Under the pieces are notes generated by a model. It did no database searches. It had not been told where the DNA came from and worked only from the letters and a program-made list of their open reading frames with translations. Of a DNA stretch of 64,000 nt, positions 42,307 to 54,585 are shown piece after piece. Source of the stretch: Dipetalonema caudispina (Eukaryota; Nematoda; Chromadorea; Rhabditida; Onchocercidae); assembly GCA_013365325.1 (NCBI GenBank), contig JABVXV010000006.1:186001-250000 (forward strand), in the 5' to 3' direction. The translations under genes were made by a program, and so were the position numbers. Within the stretch, counting starts at the first letter, position 1, and each line of letters begins with the position of its first letter.

Positions 42307-43758
42307 CTTTCACAAAATTTACAACAAATTCCAATTAGAGAATTTGATGTATTGAGAGAATATTCACAAATGGTACACTTTTATAGCACTTCAATAAAAT
42401 GGGAGGAAGGTAATTGCTGGGAAAAAAAAAAAAAAGAAATCAGTAAAGGTATAGCATTTGTCATCAGTGATATGAAAAAAAAATACTATCACTTCCTTCT
42501 TTTTTTTTCCTCTCTTAGTAATATTACACATTCTATTCGTTTTTCTTTTTTTTTTTCTTTTTTTTTTTTACATTTACTTAATAGATGGAAGATAACAGAA
42601 TTTATTGATTTGTACTATAAAATTCACTGACAGAGGTATTCTAGGATTAATTCCTTACTACCAATATCAATTGATCAATATTCCTAATATTATAGGAAAA
42701 ATGAAGTTATCAATCAAGTACTGTTGAAAAATGATAGATTCAAAAATTCTTTAAGATTATTTCTTTTATTTTAGGTATAATTATGGTTTACTTTGAACAA
42801 ACTTCTTTTGATGAATTTATTACACTTTTAAAATTATAAAATTAACGATAATATAAAGATCATTCTTTCACTCAACTTATTATTATTATTATTATGATTT
42901 TTTGATCTAAGACATATCTGTAAGAAATAGCAGATTATATGACATAACTAATACTAATTTTTATATTTTAAGTGCTTTCATTAGCCTTCTCCAATTTGCT
43001 TTTTCCATCTATCAATTCATTTTACTTTTTTTGCTTTAATCTTATTTCATATAAGCATACATGATAACATAATAATTTGCATAATTGTATTGAAAATTAA
43101 ATTAAAAGAGCAATATTGTGAGGGCCAATGTAACATTCCAGTTATCACATTAATGTTAATATGTGATCAAACCTGATCCTGTTATCAACGATCCAAACGA
43201 TATAGTAACTATTCCGGTATAGAATTATATTTAGATTACGTGATGCGAATTTGTTTTGATTCAGTTCTTTCTATATTGAAATTTGATTTCTTATTTACTT
43301 TAACACTGAATGTGTTACTCTAAGTTCAGATACAATGATAGAAGGTCAAATTTAGATATAGTACTACATTCCGCATATGCGACATTCGCGCAATTCCTCG
43401 CAATTATAGTCCATTCATTTCGTTATTCACAATTAGTGACAGCCTTATAAGCACTTGGATGATATCAATGTATCTTCGAAATTGTAGTAATTTCTCCGAG
43501 AGATTCCTCTTACTGATTTGGTATAGCATATCCCTCAATTTACATCCTGTAAATTTGCATGTGATAAATTTGCTTCGAAGGAATTTGCGACGTATCTCAT
43601 CACAGCGATAGGAATTTCCAACGAAGAATTCCATGCATTCACTCCAACACTTGTATCATTTCTATCCTTTGACCTTTAAAGGTCACTATTATCTTTCTTT
43701 TTCCGGCTCTTTTTTCGCTACTCAAACTTAAACCAGTCGCGCGCACATTTCCGATACA
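42307..43758. other. Intergenic region upstream of the MPS1 gene
   Basis: No gene seen. The stretch contains A and T homopolymers near 42421-42570 and a TTA triplet run near 42880. The right-hand end (about 43640-43758) is less AT-rich and probably holds the promoter of the kinase gene. Confidence 0.55.
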
Positions 43759-44246
43759 ATGAGAGTGACAGATTTCAGTTTTCTGTTTTGGTTAAAGGTG
43801 AATATTGTAGTTGTATGATGGCTTACGTAATGATACGTTGTTATCATGATTACACAACGTTATCACTATGATTAGATAGCAGATTCATTATTTGGGTTAT
43901 ATGAGTAATGATGTAAGATAGAAAACTATGGCTTTGTGTTTTATTGATAACGACGCATTATTTGTTAGGTTTGGGCCTTTGTGGCTCTTGCTTGAATCCA
44001 AGTAAGAATGTAATGTGATAGTAGCATTTCGAATTCCATTTCAAATTGAACGAATTCTTTTCAATTTACTTAACATAGAAAAAACCTATCTGTTTGGTGT
44101 GACAAAGATAACAAATGTGGAATAAAAAAGAGAGAGAGAGGAAATGAGGTCTTTTCTACTAATGTGTCTCTTTTTATTTTAATCGACTTACAACGTTGAT
44201 CATAACTTTACACTGTTATTTTCTTTCATGATTATTTTCTTTTCAG

Positions 44247-47200
44247 ATGTCAACTTCAGATTTGCGAGAACGTCTTCGTAAATTAGCGGAGCGTACTGCT
44301 AGAGAACTACAGGCCTCTCAAAATAAAAAGGAACAAGGAGATCAAAGTGCACAGAGTACATCATTGCTTATTTGTTTCCAGATTTCTAATTTATCAGTCG
44401 AATTTCTAATTTTCTAACACATCACTATAATATCTTATTGAAAGGCAGATAAACTTAGAAAATAAACTTGCTCTGAGAGTTGTTTACTTGAGAAAAGTTG
44501 CTATGAAGATTATCTCTTCGTAGTTGTATGTTGTGAAAATCACCTCTTTATATCGATGACAAATAATTTTTTTCCTTAGAAAATTAAGAATAATCTAATT
44601 CTATCCAATTCCGCATGAAGTTATACGTAAGAATGCAACGATGTATTTATAGGTGATGGCGACAAAGAAAACAGTGTACTTACGGCGTTGACAAATACGC
44701 GCATGACTCGTACAGCCCCGACCAAGCTATTAAAAAATATTAACATGGTCAAGACGCCATCTATTCCAGAACTTGCGATACAAGATTCATCGGAGAAACC
44801 GAATATCAATGTAGTATCAGCAGTACCTTGTACTTCTGTCGTCAGCAATGCAAAAACTGAATCGTTTCCTGACACGCCTCTAGAACCCATTATTGCAGCA
44901 TCAAAATGTGTGTTTACTTTTTTTTGCTTCATCATTTCCTACTTAGATCTTTTCCAGTTTTTATGCGAAATTAAGTTTCATCTATGCAACATAGAGTGAA
45001 TTTTTTTGGTATATTCAAAGTGAAGTTAATTTACGTTTGTTAACTTGTATTAGGGTATTGGAAACCAGAACCTGGTTTGCATAAAAAGTACGACGTCCTT
45101 GAATTTGGTTGGAATGGTTTGTCCTGCCATTTTAAACGAAATTTTTGTATATTAAATTTAAACGGAGCCAGTAATTAAATGTCGACTTAACTCCATCTAT
45201 AAACATATTTATAGCTTCGGATCAAAGCAAGAAAGCTGATGATCCTATTGCTAGGAGTAACAGATCAATCACCAGATCAGCTGAGAAAGACAGGAAAAAA
45301 CGAACTGCTAGTGCTCATGTTGTAAGGGATATATCTTTTGGTTAAAAACTTCTAAATGTTCCTTTTTTTCTTTTTGTCTTTCGATTATGAATTAAGCGAT
45401 GTCAAAAAAATTTGAGTTCCTCGCGAAAAGTGCTGGGAACAGTTAGCAGAAGACCTCATTTAAGAAGCAATCAACAGACGGAAATGGGGATGGTGTGGCG
45501 GCATCGGCAGTGCAAGCATTACGTCGTTCAGAATCTGCTTCCAGTTCTCGTCCTAACCGTTATATTTATGTAAACAGTTATCCATATGTTGTGATCGATT
45601 TGTTGGGTAAAGGAGGCTCCAGTAAAGTTAGACTTTTCTTACGACACATTCAAGTTCTTCTTCATGTGTGTTTTTAATATAAACTTTTTCTGAAGAATTA
45701 TATCCGATTTCTCTCAATAATTATGATTGTGCTTGAAAAGCATTTTGTCACCTTGATTCACTTGTTTTAATTGGAAATAAATTAGATTTTTTTATTTGTT
45801 CAAGGTTTATCAAGTGTTAGACGAGAGACAAAAGAAATTGCGTGCAGTGAAATGCGTTGATTTATCGGAAGCTGATTATTCCTGTCGCAGTGCCTATTTA
45901 AACGAAATCAAATTGCTGCTTAGTTTGAAGGACACAGGATGTGTTGTGGAGATGTCTGACTAGTAAGTAATTTTAATTGTGTTTGTGAAAAGTACCAGAT
46001 AAAAAATGCGAACTAATAAGTAAAAACAAAGCACATCCAGAATCTTGAAACTTTTAGTATATGTCATTAAGTTATTTTTTTAGCGAGCTTCATGGTGATT
46101 TCTTGTATGTAGTGATGGAAAAAGGTGATACCGATTTGGCGACTTTTTTGAAAACTCGGAGGAATCAAATTGATGATATATTTATCAGATTTTATTGGAG
46201 TGAAATGTTGAGATGCGTGCATACTATCCATGAAAAAGGTTAGCAAGAGTTTATGTTATTTCTTCTGTTTCATTATTAAAGTTGAATAATCTTTTCTCAC
46301 ATTTTCTAGGTATTGTCCATTCTGATTTGAAACCGGCAAACTTCCTTCTTGTGGGTGGAAATCTCAAATTGATCGATTTTGGAATCGCGTCCGCCATCCC
46401 AACAAATAAGACATCAGTCATAAAAGACACGCAGATGGGAACGCTATCTTATATGCCGCCAGAAGCTATTGCAGGTTCAAGTACCTCAGTACATGATGGA
46501 AAAGAAATTTATAAGTTAAATTTCACAAATATTTTTGCGTTTATCGAATTGGTCGTTGGAAAAAACTTGAAGATTTCAACTTCTATTACTAAGACAGGTC
46601 GATATTTAGCAGCGCGAATTTATAAAGATAGGAACGATTATCATGAAATGGAAAGCAAAATATAGGAGGGAGTAAGGTATAGAGCGTTCTATAGAAATAA
46701 GTGAGAAGTATTATTTATTTATAGAAACATCTCGAGATTTAGAAACTTATTTCAAAATCTCACGAAGGTGTTTTAGGTTCGCAAGAAATGCGATGTATGG
46801 GCTTTGGGATGTATACTGTATAACATGGTTTATGGACACACGCCATATCAAATGTGGACAAATCCAATTCAAAAGATGCATGCTATTTTGAATAAACCAA
46901 TAGTTTTTGAGAAAATCGAAGATGTTGATTTAATGGATGTTTTGAAAGTAAATTTTCTTGTAATCCTTGCAGAGGACTTGATGGAGTTGATGAATTTATT
47001 CGCTTTATTATTCAGGATACTTTCAGTTTTGCTACCATAAAATGTCTTTTTCTAGCGATGCTTAACAAGAGATCCCGACCAGCGAGCTACCGTTGAGGAG
47101 TTGCAGAAACATCCATATTTGACGAGTAATTTTCTTATTTAGTCGCCCTTTATGAAATAACAGCTCGAATTCTTGTTTTCTTTTCTGTAAAGATCAGACA

Positions 47201-47481
47201 AGGTATCAAAGAGGGCTTTAATCTATCCGCTTTTGGTTAGGCAAAAAATCATCAGTATAAATTTTAAGAAAACTATTTTAATCTTGATTTTCATTCAAGG
47301 AAAAGTTCGTAAATGTATGGATGAATCAATATTGCCGCAAGATGACAACGATTTAATGAAAGTGGCTGAAGATTTACGAAACTGTACACCACGAACTTCA
47401 GCTCGGAAACTTCGTGATCTTATGCAACGACGAGGTCCAAGAACCACAAAGAAAGACCTAATGACAAACAAATTCACTTGA
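44247..47481 (+). CDS. TTK: MPS1/TTK spindle-checkpoint protein kinase
   Basis: Eleven exons: 44247-44355, 44653-44907, 45054-45116, 45215-45321, 45447-45626, 45805-45962, 46084-46238, 46310-46488, 46777-46947, 47056-47125 and 47300-47481, giving about 542 residues (human TTK 857). The kinase domain (about 225-485) is MPS1-type: loop GKGGSSKV, Lys in AVKCVDL, catalytic HSDLKPANF (Asp about 347), DFG (about 364-366), then [12 protein letters not shown] and [16 protein letters not shown]1 loads checkpoint proteins on unattached kinetochores. The N-terminal 220 residues hold a KEN box (41-43) and show no TPR repeats. The start at 44247 follows a TTTTCAG acceptor. An upstream ATG exon (43759-43797) would also join in frame and add 13 residues. 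The donor at 46489 is the only in-phase GT but is weak. Poly(A) signal 47487-47492. Confidence 0.95.
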
Positions 47482-49843
47482 ATATGAATAAATTTTTTGC
47501 ATGCTTTTCTTGTATATTTTAGTTCTGTGTTAGGAATCTAAACTAAGCTTAATACTTGTTTTGTTGTACTTATGAAAATAAGATAGACTGAATGAAATGA
47601 GCGAAGGTTATGATTACATTTTGTGAATGAATCTGAAATACAGGTGGAATCTTGAGGATATATAAGGAGTGTAAGATATTGTGATAAGTACTTATTGATT
47701 TCAAAAGTAATGGATTTATTTTTTGTTTAGTTATCTCATTCCATATTAGTTTTTGGAGATTTTCCCTTCTATCTTTACTTGTCTTTGATAAAAGTTTGAA
47801 TATTAAGAAAGTTAATGTTAATGAAAAACTACACTGTGAGGTTGTCCTTAGTTCTTGATCACATGTCAAAGCAGTTTGTCTTACTTCACTAAGGGCCTTT
47901 TTTGATGTTCATTTGTAATAATATCATTATTGCAAATTTGTCGTCGTTGTACAAATTTTCTGGCATTTGCTGTACATCTTTCCCACTCTATAATATTGTC
48001 AACAACATTCGTAATGGCTATTCAGTTCTTTTGAAAGATTACATAAAAGAACTGGCTTCCTATTCTTTGCCAAGAAATAATTGAGAAATTTATCGTATTT
48101 CAGACTAGTTTTTGATGATTGTATTATTGATGTGTTCCAAGCATTTGTGTAAATCTGTCATATCATGTCGCTCTCAGTTTTTATTAATATACTGTTACTT
48201 GAGCTCTGATAAATATATCTAGTTCAACGCGTGGATCACATATTTTGAAAAATGTTTATCGTACAACTTATTAAATCAAAAATTACACATTATTATCTTA
48301 ATTTAGAAGAGAATGGTGTTACTTGAAGGAAATTTAGAAAGGATTCAATCATGTATATGTAGAAAGAGAGCATATTGGTCATTTCATCAGTTTCAGATGT
48401 GGTTAAATCGGAAAGTATTGTTTGAATGGGTTTCGACAGAGGAGGGATTTTTTAGACAAGATTGAGGAATATTGTTTTATTCAGTATCATTATACTAAAC
48501 ATATATTCTACCTTCGATTTCAGATATCTCGTTATCAATGAAAGGTTTTATCCTGCCGATACAGACTACTTTGTAATTAGTTGACTCATTTTCCTCATTT
48601 CAGATTTCTACCATCTCAGATCTATTACATATCTCTTGAATTCTTGCTGATCGGTTAGTTTTTTTTTTTTTTTTTGTTATTTTCTTTTCCGGTCCATTAA
48701 TTATTGATAAGTAACACGCAGCTGGTTTAATCATAAATGAGTTCCAATTTCTGACATTAGTGAAATTGAGAGAAATGTTTGAGAAATTGATCAATTCTTG
48801 CTATGCATCCATGTTCATTCTTCTAGTAAGTGGCTGGAAAATGAGCATAAATGCTTTTGTAGTACTAGTTAACACGTAACTTTCTTCTCACTTTCATTTG
48901 CAGCGCTAGTCTTGATTTACCAGTATGGAAATGAATAATAATGATAATACACAATAGCTAATACGAAATTAAGCGTTCGAAACTTTCAGTTGCGGAATGG
49001 TAGTCATAAATTGTTATTCTCGTGGATTCCTCGTTCTAGAAGTAATTCTTGCTTTTAGAGGGTTGAATGATATAAATTAGGCTTTTTGTTTCAAATGTTG
49101 TTGGTAAATACGACCGTTCTTGTAAAAAAGAAAACAATAAATTTCGACAAAATTTTCTTTCTTTCCAAGTTGATTGAGAGTAAACAGGAATAAATGAAGT
49201 GTTTTTGATCATCCTATAACATATTTCTTTATTTCAATCTTTCTTTTTTTGATGACATCCTCTACAAATGGGATCATACAACGAAAGTATTCATATCAAA
49301 GCATACTGGGATGTGTAATAAAGTTTAAAACTTTCAGTGCTATCATTGTCAAGAATCCACTGTGAGGCAGTTTCCAATTTAGTAATCCAAATTACGAGTA
49401 GATTAAATTAAATAATTGACTGGATGACATTTCTCTTCTTTTTCAAGGAATGAATTTTGGATACTATTAACACAAGAGTAAAAATTGTCTAGTTAATTTG
49501 TGATTTGAAATGATGAAAATTTGTAATGTCATTTCTTTTCTTTCTTCTATTATTTGCATTCCATTGCAGATTTATTAATTCATTTTTCAGTGTTCAAAAA
49601 ATAAAAAGAATGAAAGATTCGACTGAAGATACACGTATATTTTCCGTCCTACAAATAATACTGATTATGGAGGGTTAATATTCTAAATTCCACAGATTAA
49701 CAACACTTCTTACGACTCCGTGCTAGAAGAAGTTGCAGAAATTTTTCGCTTCTTCTGGCTGGAATTTAAGGATTCAAATGTCATTGCTCATTTAATATAT
49801 GCTTCTTGTAGGATCGGATCGAGTACTACCCAGCATTAACACC
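47482..49843. other. Intergenic region between MPS1 and HOP2
   Basis: The AATAAA signal of the kinase gene lies at 47487-47492. No other gene was found. A TTGTAG acceptor ending at 49811, 32 bases before the HOP2 start, has no paired exon and is a likely trans-splice site. Confidence 0.6.
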
Positions 49844-51671
49844 ATGAGTAAAGGGCAACCAGATGAAGTTGGTAAGAAAAATTTTCTAGTTTTCCTTTCT
49901 GTAATTTTCCTTTGAATTCTCAAAAGTGTTTTCTTCAGTAACTTCCATTAAATTCAACTTTGCAGCGATCGAAACAGTATGCAATTATATGCTGCAGCAG
50001 AATCGACCATATAGTGCTGTTGATGTATGGAATAATCTCCGACAGGAATTTCCCAAAGCTGTAAGTTTGTTCACTCCATGAAATATTGGTTGAATTGCTA
50101 TTTAAAAAATTGAGGGATCTGATGTTTATTAAGCAAGAATTTTACATTTTGAAAATCACAGTTTTTCAAACATTCCATCATGTTTACATAACTGCAATAT
50201 CATTTATTTTGTAAATAAAAAGGAAGGTACTGAATGATGATGATGAATTTTAGCAGATAATCAAATGCTTGGATATTGGGGTGGAACGGGGAATTTTACG
50301 CGAGAAACTTATTTCGAAACAGAAGATCTACTTCGCTGATCAGGTGTGCTAAAATTTATCTTGAAAATAATAATGAAATAAAATTTATTTCTATTCCCAA
50401 CAAAAATTGCTGAAAATCAATCCAGAAAGCGTTATTGTTTAAAGACAACTCAGGATATTTAATTTTATTGAAAGTTATTTCCAGAGTAAAATTGAAAAGT
50501 GTGGCGAAGAGGAGCTCCAGGCGATGAACGAATCTATTAACAAAAAAAAAAGTCGCTTGAATGAACTTAGCAACGAGATAAAGATCGCAAAAAATGGTAG
50601 ATTACAACATCAGAACTCATATTTGATAGTTGAGTTCTTGTGTTATTGAATTGTCTATGAGATAGGATGTATACATTTTATATAAGCAGTGTCGCAGTAT
50701 ATTTTCGCGAGAATTTTTCATATTGTTACATTTTATTTGCTGAGATTACGGAACACTGTTGATTGACAAACTTAACTTTTTGGTAAGAACCAGAAATTAT
50801 AAGTGATGATAAAAAGGGTTTTCTAACTTTTTTTTTAAAAATAAAATTTAAGTCATTTCAGTGCTGCCTGAATTTTGTTTTCTATGAATTTTTTTTTAGA
50901 GTTGAAAGAATATGAAAATGCATTGAGCATAGAGGAGATGACTGCGTTGCAGACGACTTTGAAGGCACAGGTACCAGACATCTACAGGTACAATCTGAAA
51001 GGATCTGTGGTTAGGAACTGGAGTAATAGTTTTGAAACCTAGTAATCGTATGTGGTCAAAGTGGTTGTTCTTCTTACTTATCCACAGGCCTCTATGGCAG
51101 TTATTCGATTCTATTACATTCTGTATTTTCAGATAAAGGAAATGGAGGAACGTATCAGCGGTATGCTAACTTATGCCACGGACGAAGTTATAGATGAGAA
51201 AAGGAAGTCGGAACTTGTCGCAAAACAAGAACTTTATAAGAGGCAGTACAAGGAACGGAAGCGAATCGCAGATCAGATTGTTGATGTAGTCTGTGAAAAT
51301 ACCAACACTTCGAAAAAGAAAGTAATGGTTAGTTACTCATTATTCTGGGGGTTTAATTACTAGCAAAGTATGATTAATTGGTTTTGAGACCATATCTGTT
51401 CTTGATTCTACATATATTAAGTGTTAAATTGATAACAGTGGCGTTATAACAAAAGGCAATTTCGCCTATAGGTTTAAGAAATGAAAGGGAATAAACTAAG
51501 TTTTCCCTACTTCCTCATTCTGGGTTGTATATTCGGCCATTTACAATATACCCATGAAATCTTAGTTCTTCTCTGGATGAAAAGATAACTCTGGACGGAC
51601 ATGGAAAAATTGAGGTTAATTGTCATCACGAAAAAATTTTTCAGGAAGATATGGGCTTTGAATTTGACTGA
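49844..51671 (+). CDS. HOP2: HOP2 / PSMC3IP, meiotic homologous-pairing protein
   Basis: Seven exons join in phase: 49844-49871, 49966-50060, 50254-50343, 50485-50596, 50900-50970, 51133-51327 and 51645-51671, giving 205 residues (human 217). The start MSKG matches the human protein. The N-terminal winged helix (about 8-70) contains NRPYS, then KQKIYFADQ, the most diagnostic block. A Glu/Lys/Leu-rich coiled coil follows (about 80-165), where HOP2 pairs with MND1. The C-terminal part (RQYKERKRIADQIVD, then KKKVMEDMGFEFD) also aligns. HOP2-MND1 stimulates strand exchange by DMC1 and RAD51 between homologues in meiosis. The intron 3 acceptor could lie three bases later, removing one Gln. It lies 692 bases upstream of apc-10 on the same strand. 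Confidence 0.95.
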
Positions 51672-52362
51672 CTGCCTGCTAAAATTACCTCAGAAATGAA
51701 AGTCTGATTATGTTTCATTTTAAACTATCAAATTCCATCATTTCTTAATCAGTGAACAAATAAGAAAAGACAACTGTTTGTTGTTGTATATTGTGGTCCT
51801 GTGTATACTGCTATGAATTTAAATGTTGTTTTAACTGTTTTATTTTCTGTTTTCCGCAGTTTGAATTAAGATCTGTGCAAAACATGTGATAAAACTTGCC
51901 TTTTAATTATTCGAAAAAGATGCCTATTCTTGGCTTTTCCAGTGTCTACCTTTTCGATCTTAAAATGAATCTTTGATATGTACTTCTTTATGCTTCTGTA
52001 GTTTTTATTTCCAAGTTTTTATATTTTATATGATATTTACAAAATGATGAAGTGTCACAGCATGAATAACATCTTTTAGCGTATTATAAGATGCATTCTT
52101 ACATCTTACAAGATGAATTGTTTTTCTTCTAAAATTTTTTAATTCTTACTTTCAGATTGCTAAATTACGGTTTTCTTAAGAAATACACGAACTAAGCAGA
52201 GATAATTATTTTGTTTAATTCATCCGTTATTCAGGTTTTTTTTTTTGCGAATGTGATTAATCTTCAACAAAGATATTAGCAGTACTCTGGCAAATTTTAA
52301 TTTTTTGAGAGTTTTTCAGCAGTCGTTCTCGAATGATTTTCATCATTTAAACTGATGTTAAA
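51672..52362. other. HOP2 to apc-10 intergenic region
   Basis: The gap between these same-strand genes is 691 bases with no intervening gene. A TTTTTCAG acceptor ends at 52319, 43 bases before the apc-10 start codon, with no exon to pair with. This suits trans-splicing and would allow, but does not prove, a shared primary transcript. Confidence 0.55.
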
Positions 52363-54201
52363 ATGGAAGTGGATGAAAATGATGTATTAGAGAATCAAAC
52401 ATCGAAAAAAGATAATGGAACTGCTCCGTGGATAGCATCGTTACCGAAGAACAATGTAGGCGATGTGCGCGATATATCCAACCAAGCGTTCTGGACTTTA
52501 TCCAGTTGTAAAACGGGTCCTTTTTAAGACTTCTTTCTGAACTTTAACCTTCTATGAGGATTACTATTACTTTAACTTGCTTTTTTATCACTCTTTTTAG
52601 TTCAAGAAATTCAGCTAGTAATTCAGAAAAGGAAGCGAGCTTTTTTCTTCTTTCCAAAAAACAAGGGAATAGAGAATAACAATTTCAAATCAAGATGCGA
52701 ATGAAATAAGCAAAGATAGTTATTTTGTCTAATTCATCCATTATTTTCCAGATGGTTTTGGCATTCAACAACTATTGGATGATGATTTGGAACAGTACTG
52801 GCAGTCGGATGGCCCACAACCGCATACAGTCACAATTGAGTTTAGCAAGAAAACAAATATTTCATACCTGTTATTATATTTGGATTACAAAACCGATGAA
52901 TCTTATACACCTAGCAAGTAAATTTCTTGAATTTTGGCAAATTCATCCTTGTTGAAATTATTAGAAGAACTATCATTAGTAAGAATAAAAGATGGATGTT
53001 TGGTAATTTAAAGATTAAATATTTTGTTCCTAGAAATTACGTTCACAAACTTTTTATTCTCTGTTGTTCCCAAGATGTTTTAATTACAAAGATTAATAAC
53101 TTGATTAGGTTACGAGTCCTTATTTGATTCCTTGGAATTCGTGTAAGAATATTGTTGTGGATGTTGTAGTAATTTTTGATTTGAATATTTGTGATTTTTC
53201 AAATCTCTTTTCTTCAGGGTAGTTGTACGCCTTGGTTCTTCTGTGCTGGATGTAGATGAAGGTTTAACAGTAGTCTTTTCCGAACCAGTTGGTTGGCAGG
53301 TTGGTTTTTTCGTGTTTTCATTTTATAACAAATATCATTTGATTTTGTGATTTAAAAGGATAACCTTTTTAAGAACGACACTTTTTCTCATTTTTAGAAT
53401 CTTGGCAAGCATTAAGGTTTCGTTTTCTATTTGAAAAAATGAACGACAAAAGACGGCTGGAAAAAGATGAAATTATCATTTTTTAGGTTATCGACTTACG
53501 CGATGCTGATGGTGGTCCATCTCGAGCTTTTGTCTTACAGCTGCAAGTTGTACAGAACCACCAGAATGGTCGGGATACTCATATAAGGTATGGTGTCGTT
53601 TCTAAAATTATTGTACTTTGGAACGAATTGTCAAGGTTTTTCTACTTGAAATGAGTAAATAAAACACGACTTTGATATGTTTCCTCGGTATAGGATTTAT
53701 TTAGAATCACTTAAAATTTTTTCACATTAAGAAGTTGTAAGCTACTGTTTTTCTGAAAAGTTACAAATTCTTTTTTGCTGCTCATTATTTTATTTAATAT
53801 CCATAAAATTTGACAAAATTAAGGGGAAAGCAAATCAGTAAATGCACTTAAAAGATTCTACAAAAACATAATTTTCCACTTGTTGATTGTGGGATTCTGT
53901 TAAAATATTTTGCTGATGTGACAATATATTTCGAGACAAGCCCCCCGTCAGTCTTCAATTTCTAACATGAAATTATTGCACATAACTAGTTAAATTATCA
54001 GAAAAGATAACTGAAAAATCAAAAGTAATGAAACAATATAGTTAAATTGTTTATGTTTACAGGCAAATGCGAATAATTGGACCAACCCGAGCAAGATTGG
54101 ACACTGGCATAAAGACATTGATTAATGCTGGGACAAATATAAGCAATGTTCCATTAAAATTTACTTCCCAGTCAATTGCTCAGTTTGCCAATATTCGCTG
54201 A
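52363..54201 (+). CDS. apc-10: Anaphase-promoting complex subunit 10 (APC10/DOC1)
   Basis: Five exons join in phase: 52363-52516, 52752-52917, 53218-53299, 53487-53587 and 54063-54201, giving 213 residues (human 185). The extra length is a longer N-terminus and a changed C-terminal region. The DOC domain is unmistakable: SNQAFWTLSSCK, DDLEQYWQSDGPQPH, DYKTDESYTPSK, EPVGWQ and QNHQNGRDTHIRQM. The last two residues are Ile-Arg, the IR tail that docks on APC3/CDC27. APC10 works with the coactivator to bind destruction-box degrons, so the complex can ubiquitinate cyclin B and securin. Its neighbour MPS1 carries a KEN box, a degron read by the same complex. Confidence 0.97.
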
Positions 54202-54585
54202 TGACTTTATCAAAATTTTAGCATTGTGAGGGCATCAATATAGATACTTTTATAGAAATGTGAAAAGAAGACTTCGAACTTATTATTTTCCATGGAAAAT
54301 GATAATTGATTATATTTAAACTTGGTTTTTTATTCCAAGATTCAGGAGGATTTCTATTTCCACTATTCTCATTGTTTCCGTTTCGAATCACAAATGTTAT
54401 AATTTTCTTGAAGTGAATTTATGTACACATCTTTTTATATTACTGGAACTAAATGATACCTAAAAATAATATCGAGAATGATCGTGTTCTACATATCACA
54501 TATTAGTGCAGTTATATTTGGATTGGTTTCATCAATTTTGTTTCGACCTGAATTTCAGTATTTCGAAGCTGCGGAAAACACTTAT
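54202..54585. other. 3' flank of apc-10
   Basis: No gene is seen. The stretch separates apc-10 from a possible convergent gene on the - strand. Confidence 0.5.

Noticed and set aside
46489..46665. Read-through of the MPS1 exon after 46488
   Set aside because: The frame stays open but reaches a stop, and no later GT donor is in phase with the exon at 46777 that carries CDVWALGC.
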